From assembly GCA_026419775.2 (NCBI GenBank), contig JAOPGA020000623.1:1-64000 (forward strand): a DNA stretch of 64,000 nt, read 5' to 3'. This document shows positions 10,248-21,033 of the stretch, piece by piece. Positions within the stretch are counted from its first letter, which is position 1. Every line of letters starts with the position of its first letter. The DNA comes from Acrasis kona (taxonomy: Eukaryota; Heterolobosea; Eutetramitea; Acrasida; Acrasidae). A program made the position numbers and the translations under genes. The notes under the pieces are model-generated. The model did not search any database. It was given only the letters and a program-made list of their open reading frames with translations, and was not told where the DNA came from.

Positions 10248-12425
10248 TCATAGTTCGTAGGTCAATAAAACATGTTTAAAGGTGTCCAGTAATCTCTTCA
10301 TGTCATCTCGAGATACATTCTCGTGCCACATGATTGCTTGCTCGGTATACTCTCCATTGAAATAAACATAAAGACTTTTAAACAACTCCATCAAGTACTT
10401 ATCGTCACATATATTCTTCAAGTAGCTCATTTCGTAGCTTGTTAGTGATTTGTCGTTACCTGGTTTCGTATAATAGTGAGTGAGCGGCGGTGCATTGGAT
10501 AGTATTTGGTGGTGGTGATGCAGAGAGTGATGGGCGTGATGTATATGGTGATGATATTGTTGTTGTTGCTGTTGTTGCTGTTGTTGAGTGTTTGGTAGTG
10601 TGGATGGAATGGCTAGCTGTATAAAGGTGCGTAGAGGTTTGATGTAATCTCTTCGAAGTAACCACAACACCGCCTGAGCGAATGCACTTTGTTCCGTTTG
10701 GAACGTGACGGGTTGCTGTAGGGTGTGCATTTGAGGGTGAATGTTGACGTAGCTGCCGTTATTGTTGTTTGTGATATCTTGTTTCGGTAATCTTGTCCTT
10801 TTGTTTTTTAATGCGACGATCGCATCCAAATGTTGCCGATATGTTTTTGGTGTGCTGAATACTTGTAACATTTCGATTAGCGTTGGCATGGTGGAAAAGT
10901 TTTTTGCAAATTCTCTAATCACCGATTCGTTGGGCGGGAAAGTGGTCAACTGGTCGATGGTTGGAAATGACTTTTTGTGTAAATGTTGTGACATGCACAT
11001 GAGTTCATCCGTCGCTAATACCAGGATAGTTCCGTTGGTCAACCTTGGAATGGGACGAACCAAACCCCAATTAACCAAATGTTGAGCCACGCTCGACACA
11101 AAGTCGATGGTCAGGTTATATTCTCTGGAAATGTCTTGTAATGTTTTTAATGGGGTCAACAAATTAAACACTTTTTGAACGTCGTCCAAACCGTCTGGCG
11201 GAATTTTGAATTTGGGAGAGTCCTTGACCTTGATGCATGCGTAATAAGGTTTTACAAAGTATAGGGATCGATCTGATTTTTCGCTACCGTCCATCTTACA
11301 CGGTTCCGACAGCCGATAAGTATAATGTGGATTTGAAAGTTGTTTTGGTATTTTGAAACCAATCTCGATCCAATTGTTGACTCGTAATTGTAAAGGTTGA
11401 CCTCTTCGAACGCTTTCCACCAACTTGACTAATTCCTGCACGAGTGACGATTTATCGTAACTTGATCTCAAGAGCGACCTCCAATCTTTGCACGTGTCCT
11501 TGATTTTTGCCAAGATGGAAAGTTGACTGCTAACGTATTGACATCTTTTTTCTTCCCGTGCATATGTACACATGAGTAGGTTCAATAATTGTTGAAACAC
11601 TTTAATCTTTTCTTGTGAAATTTCATCTCTTCTGAATGCCAGCACGATGCTATAGTCGGTAAAATCTCCCTTGTGGAAATGATGGGGGTTGCTGTCATGT
11701 TCGCAGCAGTTAGCGCGTGGAGTTAAAATGTTAAACGAATGTTGATGTCTTGGTATGAGATTTGCCGAACCACTGTATTTGATGACTCTTCTGGGTTTTC
11801 CTTCCACGAATTGAGTGTCTGAGTCAGTAGCTTGATCATGATGATGATTGCTGTGAGGAATGTTACTTGGTCTGGATATAAATTGTAGGTCATCAATGGA
11901 AATACACATTAATTTATCTGTAATGTTATTTTTTGGGGGGCAAAGAAGATACGATAGTGTGGGTGAATGTAAATCAAAAACAAAGTCGAACGAATCGAGT
12001 TTTTGAGGTTGGGCAATCATGTGTTGCTGAGTGTTAACGTGGTTCGATGGTTGTTGTGATTGATGATGGCTGTTAATAGACGTTGGTGTATGAGGGGTAT
12101 TAGAGGAGTTTGGTGTGCCAGGGTTAGAGTGTGGGGTGTTTGAATTTTTGAATGGCATTGGTGAGGAGGGGTTTAACTGCTCGTGAGTTGGAGTTTCATC
12201 ATCGAATTGTTTTGTTGCTGGGTACAAGAAAGATATGTGCTGACCGCGCATTCCATTCACAACTACCAAGACTGAAACGTCGTAACCATTAAGTTGCTGT
12301 TTGGTTTGGTTTGGTTTCGATTCTTCCACAGGTATGCTAGTTGCTGCTTGTGGAGCGACTTGATGTCTTTGCTGTCTGGCCTTTTTCGCATCAATCCCTA
12401 TTTTGTGTTTGTCGTCATGGTACAT
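10248..12425 (-). CDS. NPRL3: NPRL3-like GATOR1 subunit
   Basis: A single-exon 725-aa protein. The longin-type N terminus contains VSVLVVVNGMRGQHISFLYP and LMCISIDDLQFISRPSN. A middle block (SIVLAFRRDEISQEKIKVFQ) and a basic helical region with LVQELVKLVESVRRGQPLQL follow. Later winged-helix-like segments carry KVFNLLTPLKTLQDISREYN and LVNWGLVRPIPRLTNGTILV. This order matches Nitrogen permease regulator 3, the GATOR1 subunit that with NPRL2 and DEPDC5 restrains TORC1 when amino acids are scarce. It is longer than fungal or animal homologues because of disordered inserts: an Asn/His/Pro/Thr-rich stretch near residues 75-135 and a poly-Gln/poly-His block near residue 620. The ATG at 12425 is the first in frame. 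Confidence 0.88.
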   Translation of the reverse strand: MYHDDKHKIGIDAKKARQQRHQVAPQAATSIPVEESKPNQTKQQLNGYDVSVLVVVNGMRGQHISFLYPATKQFDDETPTHEQLNPSSPMPFKNSNTPHSNPGTPNSSNTPHTPTSINSHHQSQQPSNHVNTQQHMIAQPQKLDSFDFVFDLHSPTLSYLLCPPKNNITDKLMCISIDDLQFISRPSNIPHSNHHHDQATDSDTQFVEGKPRRVIKYSGSANLIPRHQHSFNILTPRANCCEHDSNPHHFHKGDFTDYSIVLAFRRDEISQEKIKVFQQLLNLLMCTYAREEKRCQYVSSQLSILAKIKDTCKDWRSLLRSSYDKSSLVQELVKLVESVRRGQPLQLRVNNWIEIGFKIPKQLSNPHYTYRLSEPCKMDGSEKSDRSLYFVKPYYACIKVKDSPKFKIPPDGLDDVQKVFNLLTPLKTLQDISREYNLTIDFVSSVAQHLVNWGLVRPIPRLTNGTILVLATDELMCMSQHLHKKSFPTIDQLTTFPPNESVIREFAKNFSTMPTLIEMLQVFSTPKTYRQHLDAIVALKNKRTRLPKQDITNNNNGSYVNIHPQMHTLQQPVTFQTEQSAFAQAVLWLLRRDYIKPLRTFIQLAIPSTLPNTQQQQQQQQQQYHHHIHHAHHSLHHHHQILSNAPPLTHYYTKPGNDKSLTSYEMSYLKNICDDKYLMELFKSLYVYFNGEYTEQAIMWHENVSRDDMKRLLDTFKHVLLTYEL
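10510..10587 (-). repeat. Poly-Gln/poly-His coding microsatellite in NPRL3
   Basis: CAA/CAG codons give ten consecutive glutamines (about 10557-10586), followed by a histidine-rich run of CAT/CAC codons. It lies inside an insert of the NPRL3-like protein absent from the conserved core. Mixed CAA and CAG codons suggest a fairly stable tract. Confidence 0.8.
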
Positions 12426-12628
12426 TGTGCAGACATCGATTACAAAAAACTTTCAAGAAAGAATTTACATATAGAATGAGCGTGTGTTGATACATGTATT
12501 TCAACCGGGTTTTAGCGTTATCTTTTATAAAAAAGACAATAATCATCCTAATATTAGGATATTGAAGATTTTGTTCTTGATACAATCTGATCGTCAACTT
12601 GGACGAAAAAGATTTCACTTCACAAGGC

Positions 12629-13090
12629 ATGGGTAGAAAGACCAAAATAATTGTCGCTGGAGCTGCGTTAGGAACAGCAATATATCTATACAAAAATAAC
12701 AGCTCTGAGCCCATCAAAACCACCGTGGCTCCCAAAAAGAGCTCGGAGGACTGGCCCGAGGACTCAATGACAGGAAGCGTCAATAAAAAAGCGAGCAAAG
12801 CGATGACTGCACCAACCTCTTCTAATGGACCAACAAAATACGAATCCTTAAAAGGCAAAAGTATTGATGAGGCGAATGCGCTACTCGGAAGACCCACCGA
12901 GACGAGGACATCCGCAGATACCTATCCAACAATAGGTAGTGACGAGGAGCAATTTTTATTGGAGAACAGGTCTCCTGATGTACATTACTACCACTGGAAT
13001 GTTGGAGACAATGGATTTGTTAGAGTTTACGTAAAAGATTCTAAAATTATTCAAGTTTTCCACAAAACAGCACCAATTTCCAAATTATAA
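12629..13090 (+). CDS. Small N-terminally anchored protein, unknown
   Basis: A 153-aa single-exon ORF. After a basic start (MGRKTK) there is one hydrophobic segment (IIVAGAALGTAIYLY), a Ser/Lys/Thr-rich linker and a compact C-terminal region with SIDEANALLGRPTETR and a strand-rich end (VHYYHWNVGDNGFVRVYVKD, then IIQVFH). The tail looks like a folded beta-rich domain of the small beta-lactamase-inhibitor/SmpA-like type, but that is only a shape impression. It is divergent from NPRL3. No function can be assigned. Confidence 0.6.
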   Translation: MGRKTKIIVAGAALGTAIYLYKNNSSEPIKTTVAPKKSSEDWPEDSMTGSVNKKASKAMTAPTSSNGPTKYESLKGKSIDEANALLGRPTETRTSADTYPTIGSDEEQFLLENRSPDVHYYHWNVGDNGFVRVYVKDSKIIQVFHKTAPISKL

Positions 13091-13299
13091 ATACATTTCA
13101 CTTTCACATACATACCTTGGTTTGTTCTCTTCTCCGCATTGTGTTTTGAATATAAACTCTTCTACTGTGGTGGGATTTTATCATTGACAATTAAAGCTAT
13201 GTATTTTTTACAGGAGTTGATATCGGCGAGTCTTTTTTCTGAGAGAATGTCATCGGAGATTATCTTCCGGATCTTGGTAACAATCAACCCAACAACAAG

Positions 13300-14710
13300 A
13301 TGAAACACTCTTATTTTGCATTCCTGCTCATCATAATTGCACTATGCACTTGCGAACCAGAGTATTTTTTTGATCAGAAGGTTGATCACTTTACACCCTC
13401 AGAAGTATGTTGTGTAATCAATCTTGTATCTAACAACATCTAGAGTACATTTAAGCAAAGGTATTATGTCTATGACGAGCATAGAGCATCTACAGGAGAT
13501 GAAGTAGCTCTATTGTACATTTGTGGTGAAATAGTTTGTACGGGAACCGCACAAAACTATGCAAAGGAATACGCGAGACATCTTAAAGCATCTTTAGTTA
13601 CTGTAGAGCATAGATATTATGGAAAATCTGTTCCAACACCAACGCTCTCTACAAAAGATTTACGATTCTTGACAACAGAGCAGGCACTTTCTGATCTAGC
13701 CACATTCATCCAGTTCTACTCAAAGAAACTAAGGAATCCAAAGTGGATAGCTATTGGGTGCTCTTACCCTGGTGCCTTGAGTGCTTGGTTTAGATTAAAA
13801 TACCCACATCTTGTGGTTGGTGCTTTGAGCAGCTCTGGTGTCGTCAACTCTATTCTTGACTTTTGGCAATTTGACGATCAAGTACGCGACAGTGCTGGTC
13901 CAGAATGTGCCACTCAACTTAGACGCATTACCGGCATCATCGAGAAGAGATTGAAAGTTGACTCGTACCATACCAAGGCATTATTCTCTGCCCAAAACAT
14001 GACGAATCCTGACTTTATGTACATGATCGCAGACGCGGCTGCTGAGTCCTTACAATATGGATTCCATGGTAAAGTATGTGATCCATTAATCGGTGGTAGC
14101 AAGTTAAGTGACGATCAAATTCTTGACCGTTTCATTAACCACGTCACACAATTCTTTTACAAGGAATTCGACAAGGTAAGCTCAATCATTATCATTTTTT
14201 AATAAGTTTTAGGAAGCACCTTATGATTATAGCATCGAATACATTATGGACGAAAGAGTCGTTTTTGGAAGAGTAGCACGTCAGTGGTGGTACCAAACTT
14301 GTGTAGAAGTCGGTTGGTTACAAAACTACAAAAACTCAACATCCATCCGATCATCAATGATCAACATGGACTATCACAAAGATCGCTGTAACAAAGTGTT
14401 TGGATTGACAAGTCCACCTGATACTAAATCCATCAACTTGCTTTATGGAGGTGACCACGTTAACATTTCTAATGTTGTTTATGCGAATGGATCTCAAGAT
14501 CCTTGGAAGAGAGCAAGTGTGTTAGAGTCACAGTCGGATTCTTCTCCTTTGATCGAGATTAAGTGTATTAATTGTGGCCATGGAGTTGACCTGAGAGGAT
14601 GTCCAAGTCTACCAAGTGGTGTTGGTCCATCAAGAAAATGCGAAGATAACGAAGCTGTTGACAGAGCAAGAGAGGAGATTTTAAGAAGAATGAGAAGGTG
14701 GTTGTTATAA
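13300..14710 (+). CDS. Serine carboxypeptidase S28 (PRSS16/Pro-X carboxypeptidase family)
   Basis: Three exons (13300-13404, 13444-14175, 14213-14710) are joined by introns of 39 and 37 nt. A signal peptide (MKHSYFAFLLIIIALCTC) is followed by the family hallmark FFDQKVDHFTPSE, then STFKQRYYV, VTVEHRYYGKS and the nucleophile region AIGCSYPGALSAWFRLKYP. The usual motif is GGSYxG, so the second Gly is Cys here, with the Ser kept. The acid lies in YANGSQDPWKRAS and the His in NCGHGVDL. The enzyme cleaves prolyl bonds near the C terminus in lysosomes or after secretion. About 444 aa, matching the family. Confidence 0.9.
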
Positions 14711-14787
14711 ACAAAATAAATATTTATTGATTTTAGTTGTGAATTTAGTGGAGCATTGACGAAAGTTGAAAATGAATGTGGGTATGA

Positions 14788-15243
14788 TTAGTGATCTTGA
14801 GATAACTTCTTTTGGCCATTCATACCTCTTCTTTCATATGCGGTTTGGTTCGTCCAAATGCAATATAGCCTAGATAGATTTAGGAAGGTAGTTGGGACAA
14901 GATTTGCAATCACCTGCCATGTTGCACCACCGTGACTATACAGCCATGCAACCCACCCAATATGTACGAAATCAAACAACCACATTGATATCATCATCGG
15001 CTTCATCAATCTACTCTTTTTCATAAAGATCCAATACTCTGCCAACCCTAAAAGGACAAATGTCATTCCAAATAACCTCATAGATGCTGAAATCATAACA
15101 GGACTGTTTTTTAGTTCGTGAGATAAAGCCGGTGGTGCTAAAACTGAAGCAAGCGTCATGGGACTTACTAACGCCCATGCACCTGTCATAACATTAACTG
15201 CTATAGCTTCAAAATAACCAAATATTATTTTCTGTATTCCCAT
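14788..15243 (-). CDS. Four-helix membrane protein, unknown
   Basis: From the ATG at 15243 the product is 151 aa (MGIQKIIFGYFEAIAV...). About four hydrophobic segments are visible: residues about 5-30, 50-70, 80-100 and 110-130. Charged residues cluster at the C terminus (YERRGMNGQKKLSQDH). The layout resembles small fungal and protist integral proteins of unknown function. The open frame extends upstream to 15321, but the in-frame ATG at 15243 better fits a membrane-protein start. Its stop lies 77 bp from the S28 peptidase stop (convergent). Confidence 0.6.
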   Translation of the reverse strand: MGIQKIIFGYFEAIAVNVMTGAWALVSPMTLASVLAPPALSHELKNSPVMISASMRLFGMTFVLLGLAEYWIFMKKSRLMKPMMISMWLFDFVHIGWVAWLYSHGGATWQVIANLVPTTFLNLSRLYCIWTNQTAYERRGMNGQKKLSQDH

Positions 15244-15755
15244 ATCCTTTTGTCGTCTTGAATGTTGTGTTTTTATTATAATTAGAACGGATAAATTACA
15301 ACAAGCAAAACAAGAATACAAAGAATACTTTTACTGGCTCAAGACCCGCAACATTCAAATCTTCTTTAGATGACCACTGGATCTATCCTTGTTACACACT
15401 CTGCATAATAATTCTTAAAAGAAGGGTTTCTGCAACCGGTTGTTAAGGTGATTTGTTGCAATACTAACTTTCAGGTATGTGTTCACTTGAGAATAAAATA
15501 GCCATATTGGTGATTTTATTAGAGTGTATATTCCGTTTAGTGCAAATGCAGCTCCGTAATCTACGTATCAACATATGCCTTTTAACAATGCATTTCATTA
15601 CCATCGATCGGGTGTCTGCTACATTTTCAAATTCATCGGTTTAAGCTAAGTTTTATCCGTTGCATTTTTGAAGCATTCTTTGTGTTGCTGATAATTTTTT
15701 GTAAGTCAAGTTCTCAAGTTAACCAATACAACACAATTATTGCTGTGTTGTTCGT
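15244..15755. promoter_or_regulatory. Divergent intergenic region with splice-like signals
   Basis: This stretch separates two divergent genes. It contains a strong 3'-splice-like string (ATACTAACTTTCAG, ending 15474) followed at once by GTATGT (15475-15480). That could mark an untranslated exon or intron of the plus-strand transcript leading to the ORF at 15756. Otherwise no coding signal is seen. Confidence 0.3.
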
Positions 15756-15953
15756 ATGGATCGAGTAAAAAAGTTCCTATTTGATACAGTTATCGCTAAC
15801 ATCTATCAAAACTACATACCCGAACCCGAAACTATTAAAGAAAATACAGCGAGAACAAGCAGACACGTTTCAGTTTTTGTATTATTCTGTGTATCGTCCG
15901 TACTGGGTGGAGTTTTTTTAAACAATAATGTCGAACAACCAACAGCAAATTAA
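15756..15953 (+). CDS. Small single-TM protein overlapping COG3 start
   Basis: A 65-codon ORF (MDRVKKFLFDTVIANIYQNY...) has one hydrophobic segment near the C terminus (HVSVFVLFCVSSVLGGVFL) and a short polar tail. The composition looks like a real small tail-anchored protein, perhaps mitochondrial or ER, but no family is recognised. Its last 26 bp (15928-15953) overlap, in another frame, the start of COG3. It could be an independent gene on a separate transcript, an upstream ORF on the COG3 mRNA, or chance. Confidence 0.4.
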   Translation: MDRVKKFLFDTVIANIYQNYIPEPETIKENTARTSRHVSVFVLFCVSSVLGGVFLNNNVEQPTAN

Positions 15954-18334
15954 TACAGTCGCGAGCATTTTGAGAGAATGGGATGAGGGTACAACGCATA
16001 CTGAGGCTGGTTAGTCCTAATACTTTCGCCCTAATAAACAATTTTAGAATCTTCAATCCTTGAACAAATCAGATCCTTCTCCGAAGATGACTTATCAACA
16101 AATTCCGAAAATACCATCATCCCGGAGGAGCAGGTCCACAAAATACCAGTGAAACCAATTTTAAACAGATTGAGCAATCCAGTCCAGGATAAACAAATGG
16201 CAGAACTTTCACAGTTTCAGGTAAAATACATTTTCTATCGTCTAAAAAAGTTAACATGAAAAGAAAACATCAGGCTCCTTATTAACACTTGTCACATCTA
16301 CCATCAACATTTTAAATCTATTACAACAGCAATACAAACAAACAACGAACATTACATCCTCGCTACACAACCAATGTGAACGATTAGTACAAGAGCGTGA
16401 GCAGTTAGGAAAGGTAGCTTCTGGAATGGAAGCCCGTCTTAATTACTTCGTTGACTATGACTCTCTAGTCGATAAGGTTGTTACAGATACGAATGCACAG
16501 GTACGTCAACATGATTCCAAAACACATTAACAAGTTTAGGATTTTACCGAACAATTGAATAAACTAGAGCAGTCCATCTTGTTCTTGTCATCTAATTTAG
16601 AATACCTAGAGTCAAAGGTGTACTTGGCAAAATACAAACAAATACAAGCAAGAGCCTTGGCTAACGTCCGTGATGCCATTGTTACAAAGTTCAAAACAGC
16701 CACTTTAAAACAGCAACAACAAAACAATCATGATGTAAGTATACGTACATATGAAATTAATTAATGTTTAGAAAACAAAAATAGATCTCAACATCAAGTC
16801 ACTTTACATTGAGTACAGACAAGACGTTTTACCATTAAAGCCTTTGATAACCCAGCTGCAAGTAAGCGAATCATTAAAGTTGTATTTTTTTGACAGTTTA
16901 GAAAAATCCACATCAAATATTCCTTCACGACATTCTTGACGCATACTATACAAGCCGAATGCAACTGATCGGTCCCATCGCAAACACCACCATTGGATCT
17001 CTGCAACAAAAAGCGGTACTTTCAGACTTTATCAGAGACTCTTGTGCCTTTCTTGAACAAGTATGTGCTTTTTCAATTGCTTACTAAAACTTGATCAGGT
17101 CTGCACACAAGAAGAGTCAATCTTTGATTCCATCTTTTCGGGTCAAAACAAGGAAGCACTCACATCCCTTCAAACTACATTCTGCGAAATGATGCACGAA
17201 GGACTCCGCTCACTAGTGGTCACACAATCACACATTGACGAACTTTGCGATCTGGTGTCAATACTCAAAAATGAAGTCTTGATCCGTAAAAAAATGCACG
17301 AACCCATCGTACTTCACATGATCCAAGACATTCAAGAACGTTTGATTTACATTAGCAGCGTATTCCTTCGAGATCACATTCGTCTGTTCAAACCCATCGT
17401 CATCCCATCCAATCAAAATTATCCAACATTAGACACCACCATCGCACTCCTCACCAAATTATACCCCACCGTTGATTTGGGCGTGTTCGATAATTTGGCA
17501 CAAGAAGCCATTGCCATGTGCGTGGACACATTTATCGAAGCAGGAAATAAAATACTACAAGAAAAAAGAAATGTGATGGATGCTGAATTGTTCCTGATCA
17601 AACACTTTTTGTTGCTTACAAAACAAATTGGCGCCTTCAAAATTTCGTTTACAAAAACAGAAACAAAATTAGATTTTTCACATTTGAGAGAAGGCATTTC
17701 TAGATTCTTATCTGGACAGGCCAGCATTAGGTCCAGCATTATTTTTGATATCATGAGCCAGGCAACTCCTAGAATTGTAAGCGTCGTCGCGGACACCCGC
17801 CGCAATTTGGAAACATTGCTGCGGACTTATTGCGATGCGTTGGTTTTGAATACAACGAAAGCTGCGCTGGAGCCCATCATGAATATTATGAGGAGAGATG
17901 TGGTTTCGCAGGTGGAGCAATCGAATGCATTTGAACATTTTAAAAAAGATTTTCCAAACGTGATGCAAAATTTGAAATTGAAATTACCAGAGTATTTGGA
18001 TGATGCTACCGTGAAGAAATTATATGAGGCCATTTGTGGAGAGATGAATCAGGTGTATGCTGATTTTTATAATAAAGTAAATGTTGATGTGTGGTCGATC
18101 GAAGAATTTAAAAATTATTTAAGTGCACCAGAGAGTGCTGTTGTTGTTGTTGATGGTGGTGGCGAAGGAGTGCTGAAGGAAAGTAGTGGTGTTGTTGTTG
18201 TTGAGGAGAACAAAAAGAACATTGAGATTAAAACGGATGGATTATCCTTACAGGTCGTCTCTGCTAGAACACCTCCAAGTCCTGCTGATGACTTGACACC
18301 CATCATAACGACAAAAGTTAGAGCGGATTGGTAA
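15928..18334 (+). CDS. COG3: Conserved oligomeric Golgi complex subunit 3
   Basis: Seven exons: 15928-16009, 16048-16220, 16330-16500, 16540-16734, 16772-16861, 16902-17060 and 17099-18334. Introns are 37-40 nt except the second (109 nt). All junctions keep frame and the product is about 701 aa. The N-terminal coiled coil contains QYKQTTNITSSLHNQCERLV, QEREQLGKVASGMEARLNYF and a region around ILFLSSNLEYLESKVYLAKYK, matching the Sec34/COG3 core. The last exon begins VCTQEESIFDSIF, equivalent to the conserved FxxVCxxEExLF block. COG3 is a lobe A subunit of the tether for intra-Golgi retrograde vesicles. The C-terminal ~50 residues are low-complexity Val/Gly/Glu. An alternative acceptor for intron 5 lies at 16896. 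Confidence 0.88.
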
Positions 18335-18763
18335 TAAATTATTATTTTTTAATTCTTCGTATCCCTCAACTTTCGAAAGGTGTGCCATATGTCTATAATT
18401 TAAATTCGATCAACATTGTTATTATCGTCATTGCAGCGTCCACATCAGAGCTCAACTTCATTATTAACTAGTTGTTTTTTTTAATTTACACCAACAACTG
18501 GCCTTTAGGTAGATCAAAATAAGCTTTCAAAGGCGGATACAAATTTAAAAAATGCTGAGACCTTCAAGAACTTACAAAACCACAAAGTATAATCAAAATC
18601 ACAAACATTTCCGCGTAATGCTAAGTAAGTCCATCAAGGGTTAATTAATTTGGCTTCCTTTTCGTTAAATTTGGTGATTTTGTGTTGAAGGTTGATGGCC
18701 ATTCTTCATACTTTTCAACATCATTGAGTCTGGCAATGCATGTTTTTTATTTCAGACCATCAT
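18335..18763. other. Intergenic region between convergent COG3 and Fic genes
   Basis: About 430 bp starts with the COG3 polyadenylation-type AATAAATTATTATTTTTT. A short plus-strand ORF (18553-18645, 30 codons, very basic, MLRPSRTYKTTKYNQ...) contains a GTAAGT that could be a splice donor, but no partner exon is recognisable. Otherwise nothing supportable is seen. Confidence 0.4.
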
Positions 18764-19819
18764 CTATTCCACACTATCAACTGTGTTCTCCTCCAAAATG
18801 CGTTGATAATACTTCAGAGATCTAGCAGCAGACTCATATGTCATTCTTTGGATGCAATTGTCATTGTTCAAAACTTGTTGGGTGTGAATTGCAGCCTTAT
18901 AAATTGCAGCTGACTCCTTATCGTACCAAAAGATTGGATATCCTTTTTGAACTGCTATTATGTTCATGATCAACCTTGACAAACGGCCATTTCCGTCTCC
19001 GTAAGGGTGAATAGCAACCAGTTTCAGGTGTGCTTGTAGGGCGAATACGATAGGATGTTCTTTATCTCGCTTATCATCATGTAACCAATCAAAGTACTCA
19101 ACCATCAAAGCACTGATCTCATTGGCTTCGGGAAAGACAGTTTGTGATCCACCAACGCCAATAGGATACGTACGATATTTTCCGGCTTGTTGAGGTTTGT
19201 GCTTCAATAAAAGTGCATGAAGGTTGGTTAAGACACTCTCTTTGATGTCTCTTGGATGACTTTTGGTTAACTTCTCAGCGTATTGAAGTGCGGTGTGGTG
19301 GTTCAATATCTCCTGCGCCTCCTCCTCCGTCTTTCCTGTTACGGCTATTGCACCTTTGATAAGCATCTCAGTCTCTTCCCTGGTGTATGTGTTTCCTTCA
19401 ATTCCGCAACTTGTATAAGTCATGTCGACTGAAAACTCTTCCCAGACTTTTTGTATTTGCGTTTGGCTAAGTGGACGCTTCTTTTTGAGTAGAGAGCACA
19501 TTTCAACCAATAAGGAACGTAGTTCTACGTTAGCCACACCCTGGTTAGAAAGTATCACCTCCATTTTAGTGGAAGATGATCTTGCTAGTTTTATTACTTC
19601 TTGTATGGAGTATTCGTTTTGTTCACTATCCCTGAGGGTAATAATGTCTCCCTTATAAATGGACTTTTGAATAAGCCTTTCTCTTATGGTAGCCTTGACA
19701 TTATCCTCAGTTGTATCCTCTTTGACATTAATTAGTATGCTTGTTTCACTTCCCAATAGGGTCCCTTCTAATGGCAAAATTGTGAATGGATAATATGTTT
19801 TAATACCCAAGTTCAGCAT
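18764..19819 (-). CDS. Fic-domain protein (predicted AMPylase)
   Basis: A single-exon 351-aa protein. The Fic active-site motif is at residues about 271-282 as HPYGDGNGRLSR (consensus HPFxDGNGRxxR, with Phe to Tyr). Upstream at about 137-143 is SCGIEGN, which matches the (S/T)xxxE(G/N) inhibitory-helix motif of class II Fic proteins, where the Glu blocks productive ATP binding. The substrate flap may be YRTYPIGVGGSQTVFP. No transmembrane segment or TPR is evident, unlike animal FICD. Residues 1-90 look like a separate small beta-rich domain of unknown type. Fic enzymes transfer AMP (or remove it) on target proteins. The overall form resembles bacterial Fic proteins, so transfer from bacteria is possible but unproven. 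Confidence 0.85.
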   Translation of the reverse strand: MLNLGIKTYYPFTILPLEGTLLGSETSILINVKEDTTEDNVKATIRERLIQKSIYKGDIITLRDSEQNEYSIQEVIKLARSSSTKMEVILSNQGVANVELRSLLVEMCSLLKKKRPLSQTQIQKVWEEFSVDMTYTSCGIEGNTYTREETEMLIKGAIAVTGKTEEEAQEILNHHTALQYAEKLTKSHPRDIKESVLTNLHALLLKHKPQQAGKYRTYPIGVGGSQTVFPEANEISALMVEYFDWLHDDKRDKEHPIVFALQAHLKLVAIHPYGDGNGRLSRLIMNIIAVQKGYPIFWYDKESAAIYKAAIHTQQVLNNDNCIQRMTYESAARSLKYYQRILEENTVDSVE

Positions 19820-19884
19820 TCCGTTTGTTTCTTGATCAAATTTATATTATCTACCAAGCGGTTTAATTTCTAGTTGATTGTCCA

Positions 19885-20860
19885 ATGATTATGTTCACAT
19901 GCAAATGTGTCCACATTGTGCAAGGTCTTCAATTAAAATATTGCACAGCCAACTCTGCAGAAAGCCTACTACAACTAGATGTCCCAGATTTATTACATGA
20001 TGATAGTTCAGAGGAGGAAACAATTCAAGAAATCGTTATAATAGCACAGAAAGAGGCGTGTCGGCACAACGAAATTATCAGACAAGAGATGACGGCAGCT
20101 GAACAAGAAGCTGTTGCAGTATCGATGATAACGCAAAATAATAATAATGATACCTGAGGATATAGTGCAGGTTAGAGAGGTTGATACTAAAGATTTGAAA
20201 ATTGTCGCAAGTGATGTACAGAGATTGGTGAAGTTTTGGCATTATTTTTATCTTGTTTGGCAATCAGAAACAAAGGCTAGCACAGAGGAGTTTATAAAAT
20301 TCCGCAAGCTACAGTTTGATAACTTAGTAGCACCATTTAGTATAACTAGCACACTTAAGGTGTCGTTTGAGACTGCATTGTTTATAGGTGACCTCAGTTT
20401 CTTATTAAAATTTCTGATGAACGGTTAAAAACAATCAAGTATTGGATCAGTTGGAGATCTTTGTAAGTGCGACGGAACTTTCTATTAATTAATTCACGAT
20501 TATAGGATGTGTAGTGGGATACTTTGAACAGACACTTCTTTGGACAATAAAGATGGCTCAACAATCTTGCTCAAATAGCCGCTTTTGGACCATATGATTA
20601 TAAGAATGGTGGATTTCACACCTATACTGTGCGAAATGAAGCCTGGATCAATATTCTTCTTTTCTCGAGTTCTTTAAGATGCTGGAGTTGATCAGTTTGA
20701 TGTTAAACTTTCCTTGCGAAGGAACAACCAATTATCATTCGTAGTTTGTGTTCAACATGTTGTAACCAAGGACTTGGAAGGCTCCAAGTTCCTGAGTTCC
20801 ATATAAATGAAGATCAATCTTTGTGAAAAAAACTATGTAAAACAAAATAAAGTAACATAG
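19885..20860 (+). pseudogene. Decayed or unresolved gene next to the Fic gene
   Basis: Two partly overlapping frames (19885-20157 and 20147-20428) encode plausible helical protein, for example DLLHDDSSEEETIQE and then DVQRLVKFWHYFYLVW, but cannot be joined without a frame change. Next comes a good intron-like piece (GTAAGTGCG... to TTATAG, about 20464-20506). Behind it are short open stretches such as GCVVGYFEQTLLWTIKMAQQ and, in another frame, AAFGPYDYKNGGFHTYTVRN, each ended by stops. I see at least two frame breaks. This looks like a host gene in decay, family unknown; unusual splicing is the alternative. Confidence 0.4.
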
Positions 20861-21033
20861 CAGTTGCAGCAGTTTACCTTTTATTGTATTAATATAAGCA
20901 CACATCCTCAACAAATATTATAGAACAGCAGGATTTTGGTATCGCAACAGCACTTTCAAAGTATGTACAATAACTAAATAAACAATTTTATAAATGTGTA
21001 TGCCACTCAAATTTCTAGTGGGTTGTCTCCGCT

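Noticed and set aside
10762-11085. Open frame antisense to NPRL3
   Set aside because: Shadow of a well-supported coding strand; composition mirrors NPRL3 codons and has no family signal.
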